A stretch of 64,000 nt of DNA from Dendrocalamus latiflorus (taxonomy: Eukaryota; Streptophyta; Magnoliopsida; Poales; Poaceae). Position numbers and translations under genes: made by a program. The notes under the pieces were generated by a model. The model did no database searches. It worked only from the letters and a program-made list of their open reading frames with translations, and was not told where the DNA came from. Where the stretch lies: positions 15,865,430-15,929,429 of the forward strand of contig CM029660.1 of assembly GCA_017311315.1 (NCBI GenBank), written 5' to 3'. Shown here piece after piece: positions 10,501 through 22,230 of the stretch (position 1 is its first letter; every line of letters begins with the position of its first letter).

Positions 10501-11377
10501 AATATTGAAAAAGTTGGGAATGGAAAAGTGGAAGGGCAGAGGAAAGCCCTGATTTGAGTTGTCCTGGGTGTCGTCCCAGCGTGTCCTGGATGTCGTTCCA
10601 GTGGTTCCTGGGTGTCGTCCCAGTGGTAAGTTAAGCGGCTATAACGCTGAAAAATGTCATACGGTGTGATGCCGTATGTATGGAGAAGTTATGGTGATAT
10701 TAGGCATATGGTGTGATGCCATATGTATGGAAATTCATATTAATATTCCTTGAACATTATGCTTTTGTTCAAATGCTAGGTCTTAGGAAATTCTTATATA
10801 ATTGTATTCAAAAGCACTCTTCGCAAAACAAAATAAACCTAAGCCATCCTTTGGTTAGCCATACATGTTATATACTGCATTCTGTGTATTGATTCGCGGA
10901 GCACGGGGTCGGAGTGCTCACGCTCGCTTTGCGGCAAAAATCCAGAAACAGGAGCGCAAGACCACTACGCCTACGAGGAAGCTCCCGCCACGGAGGAGAA
11001 GAATGACGAAGAAAACTAAGGCGTAGGCTTCGTTGATTAGACGCAGACAAGTGGACATCCGGCGTTGTGTGCACGTATGTTACTAGTTAACTGGTGACAT
11101 ATAATGCACACAGTACCTTCCAGTCGCTTGCCTGTGGTTTTGGGTTTGCTTTTGCTGTATTTCCGCTGTGCGTATTTGTAATAATGACATTTGGCCTAGT
11201 CGGCCCCTTTTGTAAACTCTATCACCCGACGTGGTGTATTTCAGTCTATGTAATATAATGGTTGATTATGCGATGTATGAAATGATTCAGCAATGTACCT
11301 GTGTGCACTAACTACTGATCCAGGGATTAGTGCAGTGAAACACAGTAAGATTCGGATTGAAAAATCCGGGTCTGACA
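7579..11377 (+). repeat. 5' LTR of gypsy element (3799 bp)
   Basis: The LTR has an AT-rich start with a TA/CA microsatellite (about 7824-7875), a GC-rich block of about 1 kb (8055-9090) that opens many spurious frames, and a long mixed tail. A TATAAAAG motif at about 8528 inside the GC-rich block is a plausible U3 promoter, giving transcripts with a long R/U5. Confidence 0.95.
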
Positions 11378-11381
11378 GCGC

Positions 11382-11393
11382 TGGTATCAGAGC
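11382..11393 (+). promoter_or_regulatory. primer-binding site for initiator-Met tRNA
   Basis: TGGTATCAGAGC lies 4 bp downstream of the LTR end. It is the classic plant retrotransposon PBS. Confidence 0.95.
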
Positions 11394-11585
11394 ATACGAC
11401 TGCAGGGTAAAAGCCTTAGAACGGTGCTAGGATGGATATAGGGTCACAATATTTGAAGAACTTATAAAAATGATTTCAAAAAAATATAGCATACTATTTC
11501 TATCTGTATCCCTCTTAGATCTGTTCTACTCTACCTTTCATTAATTATTTTGGAAAATTTCTAGCCCTAGTAATTTAATTTACAG

Positions 11586-11800
11586 ATGGCAGGAATTGGC
11601 GATAAGGGCAACTGGGCTACCTGGCCTATGGAGTTCATGAAGGGGAGTTTGCTAGCATACTACGCAAGCTCTTGCACTATTTAAACTACAAGGATCAGCC
11701 CATTACCATAAGCTCAAGTCTACTGATGAAGGAGTAGGTAGAGTAGTGCCGTACTTACCATGCGTGGTGCAATTACTAGGTCCTGTAATATAGGATGATG
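11586..11800 (+). pseudogene. decayed ORF upstream of gag
   Basis: An ATG at 11586 opens a short frame (MAGIGDKGNWATW...). Nearby frames give LLHYLNYKDQP and KSTDEGVGRVVPYLP, which read like one protein broken by frameshifts and stops. Many grass gypsy elements carry such a leader ORF before gag. I cannot say what it did. Confidence 0.4.
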
Positions 11801-12032
11801 TACTAGTCCTTTAGTACTATAGTCGTCATCATATCAAACCTTAATATATTGTGTAACCGCAAAGTCCAGCCTAAAAGCTGGCTATGTGGATGTTTGCGTG
11901 CTTAATGTACGGCCAGACATAGGCCTTATGTTGAAAGTGTTTTGCCGTTTGTCTTGTCATTTTCTTTTGTGACATGGGAGGGTCTCCTTACCTACTTAGC
12001 ATTAGTGTTAAGTTGCGAAGCACCCACTGCAG

Positions 12033-13298
12033 ATGGCTAGTCGGAGGACCACCAGGGCTCAGGCCCATGCTAATCAAGCTGAAGTCAACTCAAACCATGG
12101 GGCTTTGCCTGAAGAGCAAGGCATGAACCAGGATCAAGGCAATGACCCTCTTCCACAACCGCCGGAACTCCCCACCATGGCACAAGCAATGGCACAACAA
12201 ACTCAGATTTTACAAGCCATTTATGCTGGACAACAAGGAAACTCTGGTGGGCACAGAGCTGACCTAGGAGATTTTCAAAGGACAAGACCAATTACATTCA
12301 CATCAGCAGAAGAACCACTCGAAGCCGAAGATTGGCTTCGGGATACTGAAAGAAAGCTGCGCTTAATCAAATGCGCAGAGGAGGATAAAGTCATATTTGC
12401 CACCCACCTACTTCATGGAGCTGCAGCAGCGTGGTGGGAGAACTATTTGGCCGCTAGACGCCAAGAAGATGCCACCACAGAAAATGATGCGGAAGCCATT
12501 CCTTGGTCAGAATTCAAGACAGCTTTCAAAGCTAACTTTGTTCCAACAGGAGTAATGAGAATGAAGAAGAATGAATTTCGCACCCTCAAGCAAGGGAATA
12601 TGTCAATAAATGAATACCTTACCAAATTTACCCAACTGGCCCGCTATGCCCCGAAGGATATAGCAGACGAAGAGGAAAAAGTTGATAGATTCTTCGAAGG
12701 GATGAGCGAGGAATTAAGGGTACAACTGATAATCCAAGACTTCTCCAGCTTCCATCAGCTGGTGAACAAAGCTCTAAGCTTGGAAAACAAGAAGAAGAAT
12801 CTAGAAGCCAGCCGCAAGCGCAAGCAAGTGGCTCAGCAACCCCAGGGAAGATTCATACAGAAACTCATCAACAACCACCTCTCCTCACCTAAGAGCCCCA
12901 ACCCGGCATCCCGTCCAAGTGGTAGTTCATTTCCGACCTCCCGTTCTATAGGACAATCTTATGGAACCAATCCTGCTGCCTCCCTCAATTGCTACAGCTG
13001 TGGAGAACAGGGCCATTTTGCCTATTGCTGCCCGCATCGACAAACAACTCCAGTAAAATCCAACATAGGGGCCACCTCTGTCCGCCGCCAGGCGTCAGTA
13101 CATAACAAGGGACAGCGGTCCTCACAAGCCAGTAAGAATACGTCAGCACCAAACCGCGGCCGAGTCAATCACATCACGGCCGAGGAGGCTCAGGAGGCCG
13201 TGGGAATTCTTATGGGTACGCTTTCTGTCAAATCCATACCAGTACAAATACTATTTGATTCAGGGGTTTTGCATTCGAGGGATAGGATGATAAACTAG
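12033..13298 (+). CDS. gypsy Gag polyprotein with zinc knuckle
   Basis: This 421-aa ORF is the capsid/nucleocapsid precursor that forms the virus-like particle in the cytoplasm and packages element RNA. Residues about 75-260 match the retrotransposon gag domain: FTSAEEPLEAEDWL, then ATHLLHGAAAAWW, then FVPTGVMRMKKNEFRTLKQG, then YLTKFTQLARYAP. A basic linker follows. A CCHC zinc knuckle, CYSCGEQGHFAYCC, lies near residues 325-338. The last residues (VQILFDSG) are the start of the aspartic protease active site, where the next residue is V where gypsy proteases usually have A. The frame then runs out, so protease is truncated. The ATG at 12033 is the first in the frame and follows the leader region. 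The reading frame is intact, as expected of an element still mobilised as RNA. Confidence 0.93.
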   Translation: MASRRTTRAQAHANQAEVNSNHGALPEEQGMNQDQGNDPLPQPPELPTMAQAMAQQTQILQAIYAGQQGNSGGHRADLGDFQRTRPITFTSAEEPLEAEDWLRDTERKLRLIKCAEEDKVIFATHLLHGAAAAWWENYLAARRQEDATTENDAEAIPWSEFKTAFKANFVPTGVMRMKKNEFRTLKQGNMSINEYLTKFTQLARYAPKDIADEEEKVDRFFEGMSEELRVQLIIQDFSSFHQLVNKALSLENKKKNLEASRKRKQVAQQPQGRFIQKLINNHLSSPKSPNPASRPSGSSFPTSRSIGQSYGTNPAASLNCYSCGEQGHFAYCCPHRQTTPVKSNIGATSVRRQASVHNKGQRSSQASKNTSAPNRGRVNHITAEEAQEAVGILMGTLSVKSIPVQILFDSGVLHSRDRMIN

Positions 13299-13833
13299 GA
13301 TTATCTAACTATCCTCTAAAGAAAACATTGGTACTTAACCCACTAGCTGGTATAATCATTGCCACCCTAGTATGTCCTAGGGTGAAAGCTACTATGGAGA
13401 AATATGATTATCTAGCAAACCTAGTAATAATAAGCCCCCGACCTTAGGCATCATAATTGTAATAAGCCGGCTAGCAAGGTATTAAGGAACAGTGGACCGC
13501 GTCACTAGGGGAAGTAGCTTACCAGCTAGAACTGCTCGCAAGTTTAGCAAATGGGCACAATGTATTCCACGTATCCTAACTCAAAGCATGTCCACAAATA
13601 TCAGAAGGATCAAACCCATAAAAAGCAGCCAAATTCGAGAGTGACCTGATACCTACAATAAATGGCCTATCCAGATTTATAAACGGTAGAAAAGAATGCT
13701 ATCGACTTATGTCGAGTACAATGGAGTCACCATTCCAGGAAGGAAGCTACATGGGAAAGAGAAGATAAACTGCGTCAAGACTACCCCGACCTGTTCACTA
13801 GCTAGGCTGAATCTCGGGGTCGAGATTCTTTTT
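13299..13833 (+). pseudogene. pol remnant (protease edge to C-terminal tail)
   Basis: Most of this stretch gives no recognisable protein. Its last 120 bp read EATWERED.LRQDYPDLF in broken frame, which resembles the chromodomain-like tail at the C-terminus of gypsy integrase. The element therefore lost about 3-4 kb of pol by internal deletion while keeping both flanks. Confidence 0.6.
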
Positions 13834-13841
13834 AAGGGGGG
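13834..13841 (+). promoter_or_regulatory. polypurine tract
   Basis: AAGGGGGG followed by TAGAT lies directly before the 3' LTR. This is the primer site for plus-strand DNA synthesis. Confidence 0.85.
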
Positions 13842-13847
13842 TAGATT

Positions 13848-16800
13848 TGTAACGTCCTGAAAAATATAAAAAATAAATTATGGAACTTTTGGATTATTTT
13901 ATTGCTTTTATTTGCCTTATATTTGAATTTGGAGTTTATGGATCTTTTTACAAATATGAAGGAATTTTGAATATAAAAAGAGGAGAGAAATCAACATATA
14001 AAATAATAAAACATGAGCGTCAAAATAAAGAATCTGAAAAGATGATCCAAATGAACTATAAAAGTAAAAATAATAAGTATTTACAAGAATATATATACAT
14101 ATATATATATATACATATGTATGTATATGTATATGTAAGCATACAATTAAACATAGCAAGAAAATAATCTTTATGTAACAAATATTAGCAAAATGAAAGA
14201 TATAAAATTTCAGGAGGAAAGGAAGTGAATATATGTATATGTATACCTAAATATACACACAAGAAAACCCTAAAGAAAAATCAAAGAAATAAAAATGGAA
14301 AAGAAGAAGGAAAAAGAAATTCGGCCGGGCCGGCCATCACCCCGGCCCAGCCTTCTTCCCCCGCGCGCGGACGCACGCCCGGCCCAGCGCGCCAGCGCCC
14401 GCAGCCCATCTCCCGCGCGCACCCCGCGCCTCACTGCGCCATGGCCCCGCACTCCGCCCGCGCTTCTCCCTCTGCGCCGCGGGCCCTCACTCCACCCGCA
14501 CCTCTCTCTCGCTGCCCGGTGGGACCGAGATGTCAGGCTCTTCTCCCTCCTCCCTCTCTTCTCCACGCGCCCGCGCCGCTCTCTCGCTCGCGCTCGCTCC
14601 TCTGCGCAGCAGATCCCCGCTCTCCCTCTCTCACCTCGCGGGAAAAATATCAAAGGACCTACAGGAGGGGGGAAGCACCTCTTCCGCTCTCTCCCTCCTA
14701 CAAAATCCCGGCGAGATCTCGTCCATTCCCCCTCGCCGGCGTGAGCAGGGCGGAGCCAGATGTCAAGCTCGCCGTGCGCGCCTCTTCCGGCTATAAAAGC
14801 CGCGCCTGGGAGCCCCAAACGCGCCGCACTACCCTCCTCCACCCTTCCCCGTAAGCAATCGAGCCGAGAGCCCTCCAATCGCCGTCGGCTCCCTCGTCTT
14901 CCCGAACTCCGGCGAACACCCACCCACCACACCGAGCCACCCGAGCTCGATTCCATGCTCTGGAACCATCTCCAGAGCAAGGCAACGCCAACCCCCACCT
15001 TCTCCAGGCCTCCCGTCGCCTGAGCACCGCCGGCGACGGCAGCCTCCCTGAACCACCGCCGGCGCATGCTGCCAGCCCTCTCCGACCACCGTCGACCCCG
15101 GCCGTCTGCACCAGAAGACCCCCCGTCACTCGGGGATTGTATTCCACGCACGACCCAACCCTTTCCGGCCACCCCTCGCCGCCGGCGCCGTCGCCCCCGA
15201 CTCCTCTGCCCGACCGCCTCCCGAAGCTACTTCAAGGGGATTACTTACCCCTATAGGGTAAGCATCGCTCGGCTCGGCCGAGTGGCTTCCAGCGCCAACT
15301 CCTTCTCCCCCTCGCTCCCGCGGCGCACGTTCGAGCCCCGGCTCTGCGCGTAGCGGTCGAGTTTCTTTTAATTTCTGCGCTGACAGGTGGGCCCCGCTCG
15401 TCAGCCACCGCTGAACCGCAGGCCCACTGACAGCCTGACCCCACCCGTCAGTGTCTAAGCACGCCGACAAGTGGACCCCACTGGCCATAGAGACAGAAGA
15501 AATAATAAAAAGAAAAAGATAAAAATTAAAATATGACAGGTGGGACCCACTGTCAGAAATTTCACATTTTATGGAATTAACTGAACTGAGAACTTCAAAT
15601 AATCATAACTTTTTCATCTTAACTCCAAATTAAGTGAGACAAATTTCTAAATTCATTTAAAATCAAAATCTATCCAATGGAACTGAAATCGTAATTTTTA
15701 GAGTTCATTTGGATTTTTGGTGTTATTTGGTTTGATTCGCCGCTTTTCTTTTTGTACGAATTTTGGGCGCACGCTAAAATAGCTTACGAGGCTCAAGAGG
15801 AAGAGATCGAGGCCGCAGCACTAGAAGCCCCGGACAATCAAGCACCCGACCACTGTGACCAAGGCGAGTCAATACTTTGATCATGTTGAACCTACATTTC
15901 TGCAAATTACTTTGTTTTAAATTAACAAATTGCATTGCTGTTATTTTTATGCAAATGCATGCTAAATTTGATATTCTAGTTATATGCCATTATTTACCTT
16001 GAATAGTATTACTCCCTCCTTTGAGTAATTGAATGTGTGAACCTTGTCGCCCTAGCAAAAATATATTAGTAGCATTTCGAAAATAAGTCTGTAACCGTAT
16101 GCCATGCTTAGCATTGATTAGGAACTCGGGGCAAGAAATTGTCCCGAGCATCACTTTTATTCATGAGAAATTGGTTTGGGCAGTCATTGTGATAATGACT
16201 GGTATATGTTGGATATGATTATTTTACACTCCCAAGATCCCCAACTTGCTTAATTATCTGGGCGGATTGGTTCGATGGTGTGTATGTGTGTGGTGCAGTG
16301 ATTGCATAAGTGGGTTAGTGGTAGACCGCCCAGATACCACTAAGGACTGAATCTTGTCATGTCACCCGTGTAAAACAGTACAACCACAAGCTGGCAAAGT
16401 GTAGGCAGGGTTTACTAATTTGTGTGGCTCTAGGTGGTTACGTGAAGGTATGACCACGAGCAAAGGGATGGATGGTCGCATCCCCGCCTTTGCCCGTGAT
16501 GGCTCACGAGGGACCCTTCCCGAGGGATGGTCGGATCCTACGGAAGATAGACCTTAGCGGGCGTAACCACAGTAGGACTATGCATTGTAACAATCCTGTG
16601 ATAGTCTACTCAACCGCATGGCTAAGGAATCATGTGGGGTAACGGGTGGATTTATCTCTTGTGGGTAAAGTGTGCAAAACTCTGCAGAGTCAAAACTATT
16701 CGAATAGCCGTGCCCACGGTCAAGGGCAGACATGGGAACTTAACTAGATATAGTTCTGTTTACAAAAATATTGAAAAAGTTGGGAATGGAAAAGTGGAAG

Positions 16801-17643
16801 GGCAGAGGAAAGCCCTGATTTGAGTTGTCCTGGGTGTCGTCCCAGCGTGTCCTGGATGTCGTTCCAGTGGTTCCTGGGTGTCGTCCCAGTGGTAAGTTAA
16901 GCGGCTATAACGCTGAAAAATGTCATACGGTGTGATGCCGTATGTATGGAGAAGTTATGGTGATATTAGGCATATGGTGTGATGCCATATGTATGGAAAT
17001 TCATATTAATATTCCTTGAACATTATGCTTTTGTTCAAATGCTAGGTCTTAGGAAATTCTTATATACTTGTATTCAAAAGCACTCTTCGCAAAACAAAAT
17101 AAACCTAAGCCATCCTTTGGTTAGCCATACATGTTATATACTGCATTCTGTGTATTGATTCGCGGAGCACGGGGTCGGAGTGCTCACGCTCGCTTTGCGG
17201 CAAAAATCCAGAAACAGGAGCGCAAGACCACTAAGCCTACGAGGAAGCTCCCGCCACGGAGGAGAAGAATGACGAAGAAAACTAAGGCGTAGGCTTCGTT
17301 GATTAGACGCGGACAAGTGGACATCCGACGTTGTGTGCACGTATGTTACTAGTTAACTGGTGACATATAATGCACACAGTACCTTCCAGTCGCTTGCCTG
17401 TGGTTTTGGGTTTGCTTTTGCTGTATTTCCGCTGTGCGTATTTGTAATAATGACATTTGGCCTAGTCGGCCCCTTTTGTAAACTCTATCACCCGACGTGG
17501 TGTATTTCAGTCTATGTAATATAATGGTTGATTATGCGATGTATGAAATGATTCAGCAATGTACCTGTGTGCACTAACTACTGATCCAGGGATTAGCGCA
17601 GTGAAACACAGTAAGATTCGGATTGAAAAATCCGGGTCTGACA
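13848..17643 (+). repeat. 3' LTR of gypsy element (3796 bp)
   Basis: It matches the 5' LTR along its full length. I can pick out roughly 15-20 single-base differences plus small length changes in the TA microsatellite, so divergence is well under 1 percent and the insertion is young. Confidence 0.95.
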
Positions 17644-17648
17644 TCCTA
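17644..17648. repeat. target site duplication TCCTA (right)
   Basis: An exact copy of 7574-7578. Confidence 0.95.
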
Positions 17649-18261
17649 TAAAGCCAGACCCATCCTGCCATTAGCTTCCATAGCAACTCCCCAGTACACT
17701 GACACCCTCCACTGCCACCTCCGGTTGAAGGATCAACGTCGTCCCGGTAAAAGCCAAAGGTGAGTCCCGGATTTCAATCCACTTCCTGTCTCATTTAAAT
17801 TCCAATTACTTTCGTTGGTAGCACCATTATCACCTCAGGAACGCATATCGCCTTACCATCCCTGAGCCTCTAGAGTCCCAGTGACTTGCGCCACCACCAT
17901 CCTCTCCCACGTCTCCGTGGACAGCCTTCCATAAACCTCTAGAGCAAAAGCTAGCACCACATGATACGGGATAAGCGATATCCGTTCGTATGTGTTTGAA
18001 TGTCATGTGATATAAAAAAAACTTGCTATGACTTCAATTATGAGCAAGATAAAAAGATAGACGGATTGTTGCATCTGAGCAGCCAGGGAACACAAAGTGC
18101 TCTTCTTTTGATATCTCGGAGACTAGTCTTTTTTGTGTTCGCTTTGACTACACCCATACTGTTCAATGACCTACATAGAGAGAAGCAAAAGAAGCGAATA
18201 ATTTTCATCCGATCAACCGACCAAAGGTTTAAGAAGCGAATAAACAATGGAGAAATAGGTA
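17649..18261. other. intergenic; continuation of the gypsy target sequence
   Basis: Starts TAAAGCCAGACCC. With the duplicated TCCTA this makes CCTATAAAG, a TATA-like box of what looks like an older LTR. No protein-coding gene is supported; the short frame at 18000-18272 has no known features. Confidence 0.4.
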
Positions 18262-18266
18262 TTCGA

Positions 18267-19140
18267 TGTTAGAAATTGGCCCATTTAATTGGCCTATTTC
18301 CTTAATTCCAAAGCATGCATGGTTTAGTATCATATTGCTAAGGCAGGGTGAGGAAGACCGATTTATAAGGTGGAGTTCTCCCCACTCCTTGAATATGGAA
18401 AGAGATGGTATGAGGAAGGTTCTGTCTAGTCACACACACGCGCATGCACGCGCGCGCGCGTATTCGCGTATTTTCGCGTGAAAATCACGTGACTTGTGCC
18501 ATCTTTATTTTTGCTGAACCATGCACCTCACTCTCTCTGTTTAAATGAGACTTAAACATTTGAATGAGGTTGTTACAAGTGAATTTACACTGTTTAATTT
18601 GTGATTTGATGAGGCAGTTACCAGTGCATAATTCTGTTTAAAACGCAGCAGTTACTAGTGAGTAGTAAATGCAGTGCCCATAAAAGGGCCTGGAGACGTC
18701 CAGGAAAAGAGAGAGAATTTTGCGCCTCCATTCTTCCCCTACTTTCTGCTCTGTTGTGCTGTGTTGTCTGAACCTCGTCGACCTTTCTTCCCGGCGTGCA
18801 CCTGGAAGGAGGGAAAGCGGCTATCTCCGAACCGTTGCTACAGAGAGTACCTGCACGGGGCCGCAATAAGGTTTCTGGACAGCGTATCTGCGCGACCGCT
18901 CACTGCACTGGTACACCTACGTTCTGCACTGCGTCAAGTCTGCACGGCTTCCTGTTCTTAATCAGGCTAACAAGTAAGTCGTTCGTGCGCACGTTCGACT
19001 TTGTTACTATATTGTTTTTCTTGTGTATGTTCTGAAGTATGATGAGTAGTTTGCTGTTAGTTGTGAGTTTTGTATCATTAGTTTATTATTTCTGTCTCCT
19101 AATAAAACTTGGAATTAAAATATTGCCCACATTTGTAACA
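18267..19140 (+). mobile_element. solo LTR, copia-like, 874 bp
   Basis: It begins TGTTAGAAATTGG and ends TTTGTAACA, and is flanked by the 5-bp duplication TTCGA (18262-18266 and 19141-19145). It contains a TATA-like CCATAAAAGGGCC at about 18675 and an alternating CG/CA tract at about 18430-18470. There is no internal region, so it formed by recombination between two LTRs of a full element. Assignment to copia rests on the terminal sequence only. Confidence 0.85.
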
Positions 19141-19145
19141 TTCGA

Positions 19146-19879
19146 TACTATTTGTGTCTGATTTCAACTCCAAAAAATACAAAATAGGATATAAATGAGT
19201 GACATACCTTTGTATTCGTCCCGATTGCACCTGCCTGTACTGGGCAATGGCTGCCGGGATTGTAGCCTTGCGGGCTACCTAGCTACTACCTAGCACATAT
19301 GGGCTTCAGATGGACCGTAGATTCCTTCATGGGCAGTAGATCGATGCTGGGCAACGGCGCGCGTGGGAAGGCATGGAACTATGCAAGGTGACCGGATGCA
19401 CGGACAACAGTCAACGTTTGGTTATTTGGATGTTGCGCCCTTGATCTTGCAAAAGCACCGCGACTGTTTAAATTTGCGGAATTTTTAGTGGGAGCATAAC
19501 ACGCGGTTAGTGAAAATCGAATTCCAGCTCTTGATTAGCCAGAAACCGATTTGGACTACCCAGCGGCTTGTGCACGTTTGTCATATAGGTCACGATTGGT
19601 TGCGAGGGATGAGGGAAGCGCTTAACCATGTCTTCATGGTGTATGCACAAGTAGATGTGCGGTGAGGTTACCTCCTTCTAGAATACGAGAAAGTACAACT
19701 CTTATGTGCTTTTAGATTACGACTGTAAGATTTAGGCCTGCTTTAGATCACAAAAAATGTAAAACCACATGAATAAAATATGAATGCATGTACAACACAT
19801 ATGATTAGAAAAACATAGGAAAACCAGAGGAATTGGTGTTTAGATGAGGCACAGAAAAATAACAGGAACTTTTTTATGA
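19146..19879. other. intergenic; MITE half at right edge
   Basis: No gene is seen. About 19735-19879 (GGCCTGCTTTAGATCACA onward) resembles one half of a MITE whose other half may lie at 21990-22170, with the MULE below between them. Confidence 0.35.
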
Positions 19880-21990
19880 AATGTTTTTATAAATAATTCA
19901 TATTTTATTCGAAATAACAGAAATATACCTGTGCGAATATTTTTTTTTACAGAAATAGGCTCCAGTCACCGAACCGTTAGGTGACTGAAACCTATCGCCC
20001 AATGGCCACATGACACGCAAGCAATCCACTAGCTGTTGAGCAAAAAAATTGCAGTCGTCGAACCGTTAGGCGACTGCTTCCAGTCGCCCATCGATTATAC
20101 GACTGCAATTCCAGTCGCCAAAGGGTTGATGACTGGAGGCGCATATAAATGGACCGCGCGGCCGAGCGAGCGCTTGGCCGTGCGGTGAACAGAGGGGAAA
20201 GAAAGAAGGGGAAAGGAGAGGAAAGAAAAGGAGAGGAGAGAGAGGAGAGGAGAGAAAAGGAGAGGGAGAGGAAGGAGAGGTTTCGTGACTTCTGTAAGGT
20301 AAATATTTTTGTATGTTATAATTCATATTTTGTATATGAATTCGATAGTTTATTTAGTGTTAGTATCCGTAGAAAATTGTAAATATAGAAAAGAATAGTA
20401 CAACTTTGGTATAGAAAATTTAGTCAATATAGTTATAGAAAATTAGCAATTGTAGTAACCTGTAGTTGTAAAATATTTAGTGAAGATAGTTGTAGAAAAT
20501 TAGCATCCTTAGCAAATTAGCATCCGTACAAATTTGTAGTTGTAGAAAATTTCATCAATGTTATGTAGAAATTAAGCCTCCATAGAAATTTTTAGTTATT
20601 CAAAATTCAATCAATATTTTTGTAAGAATTTAATAGTTTGCTTTGTAGAAAACAATAATACATAATATTTATAATTAATTACGAATGAATGTAATGCCGT
20701 TAGTACATAAAAAAATCATGTGTACCATTATAACTGGTATATTGGTATTTAAATCGATATGTCATGTAAATTGTTGAAACTCATTAGGAATTATTTACAG
20801 TAGGTGAGAACTCGAACAGCGAGACAAGAGCGGCGTCGGTGCGATGTCTGTCGATAGGGAATTAATACTACGAGGGTAGTGTAGTTGGTTATGATAAGCG
20901 AACGATCTTTGAAATGTAAATTACAATAGTACTTCTGTAATGTGCGATACGATTTGACTAGTTGGAACATTGAAAATATATTCAGGCAGAGATCAGTAAT
21001 GCAGATGCCCACTACATTGGAAGTGCATTACGGTGTTGGCATTGTTCATGAAGGTCCGAACGGTGTTGACTTGAGCAGTTTTGCGCAAGCCACTCTGGTA
21101 CACCCAGACGGCGAGAACGTTTGAATGGCAGATGTGATGTACTAGCTCACCCGCGGTTTCTCCTTGGTCCCTGAGGTGTGCAGCATCGTCATACAAGGGC
21201 TTTAGTGCCGGTCTCCCACGGACATTAGATGGAAGTTAAAAACATTGATGTGCATTGTTGCATGGAAGGGGTTTGTATAGGGGTGCCGGTGCCGTGGATA
21301 CGAGTGCATGATACTTGTGCAACCATACCCAATAGAAGTTGTACAAGGTCGTGCAGACGGCCATCATCCGGGAGATGTGAGCAGCTCGGGCGCCCCGCAT
21401 GTTGGTGAAGAGAAAGAAGTTACTCGTGATGAGATCGATGCGATATATGGAGAAGGGAAGAACAGTTACAGCATGGTGAGGCTATAGGACAAGCCGATGA
21501 AGGGGAGCATATGGAGTACTTAGTGCATCAAATGGAGAGCGATGACCGGATGACTTAGGCTAAAGATGAAGTTATATAGGAGGACGACGAGGATAGTTCG
21601 GATGATGACGAAGCTCCCATCCCGTACTAACTACTCCCCCTAAGGTTAAATTTAGTTCCATTCTAAAAAGACGCATATGTATTGTAGGAGCAGTTTGATT
21701 TGTTGCATCGTACATGATGATATTTGTTACGCATATAATCAAACCCTACGTGCTATGTTACCATAACTGTATTATGAAGTCTATTTTAATTTGGACAAGC
21801 ATATTTCCTCATCTTTTCACATTAAATTATTCGCATAGCAAGTCATCTAACAACATTAGCTGTCATACGGTCATTGGGCGATAGGTTCCAGTCGCCCAAC
21901 AGTTCAGCGACTGGAGCCCATTTCTATAAAAAAATGTTCATGCGGGTATATTCTGTTATCTCAAATAAAATATAAATTATTTATAAAAAA
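19880..21990. mobile_element. decayed MULE with long inverted ends
   Basis: The two ends are inverted copies over about 130 bp. Each has an AT-rich tip around TTTTTATAAATAATT, then ATAACAGAAATATACC, then a block built on CCAGTCGCC and AACCGTTAGGCGACTG. Inside the left end are a TATA-like CATATAAATGG (20143-20153) and a GA-rich leader (20190-20280). The same end structure occurs at 33240-33395 and 57029-57300. I could not find a clean 9-bp target duplication, so the exact ends are uncertain. Confidence 0.7.
20942..21630 (+). pseudogene. MURA-like N-terminal fragment
   Basis: The reading gives LEVHYGVGIVHEGPNGVDLS, then FAQATLVHPDGENV, then a stop (21122-21124). It continues through further stops with pieces such as GFSLVPEV and an acidic end (EDDEDSSDDDEAP in one frame). 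This pattern resembles the N-terminal region of grass MULE transposases. The catalytic domain is absent, so the element is a deletion derivative. Confidence 0.5.
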
Positions 21991-22230
21991 AATTCATCTA
22001 GTATAAGTTCATGGTTTTTCCCACGAAAGTATGGGAAAGGAATCGTGATCCCCTCAAGAGTTGAAGTGTGACTTCCTATGTTTTAAATGGATGATAGTAC
22101 CAATTCCTATAGCATTAAAGTTTTCTTATTTTTCATACGAAATTCTTTCCATCAACGGAGCCCTCAACGTGTAAAACTAAGGGCATGTTCCAACAGCTTT
22201 TGATTTTAGTTTTTAGAAGCCAATTTTTAA

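Larger units (their letters stand above)
7579..17643 (+). mobile_element. complete gypsy LTR retrotransposon, gag-only, 3.8-kb LTRs
   Basis: This 10065-bp element is bounded by TCCTA duplications. It has two almost identical LTRs, starting TGTAACGTCC and ending GGTCTGACA, a primer-binding site matching initiator-Met tRNA, an intact gag gene and a purine tract. LTRs make up about three quarters of the length. Between gag and the purine tract only about 550 bp remain, ending in a degenerate stretch that resembles the C-terminal tail of a gypsy pol. Protease, RT, RNase H and integrase are gone. It is therefore a large non-autonomous derivative that must be copied with enzymes from a full partner. 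Confidence 0.95.

Noticed and set aside
19870..21995. 9-bp target duplication for the MULE
   Set aside because: Candidate flanks (around ATGAAAT and AAATTCATC) match only as inverse sequence, which is part of the inverted repeat and not a duplication.
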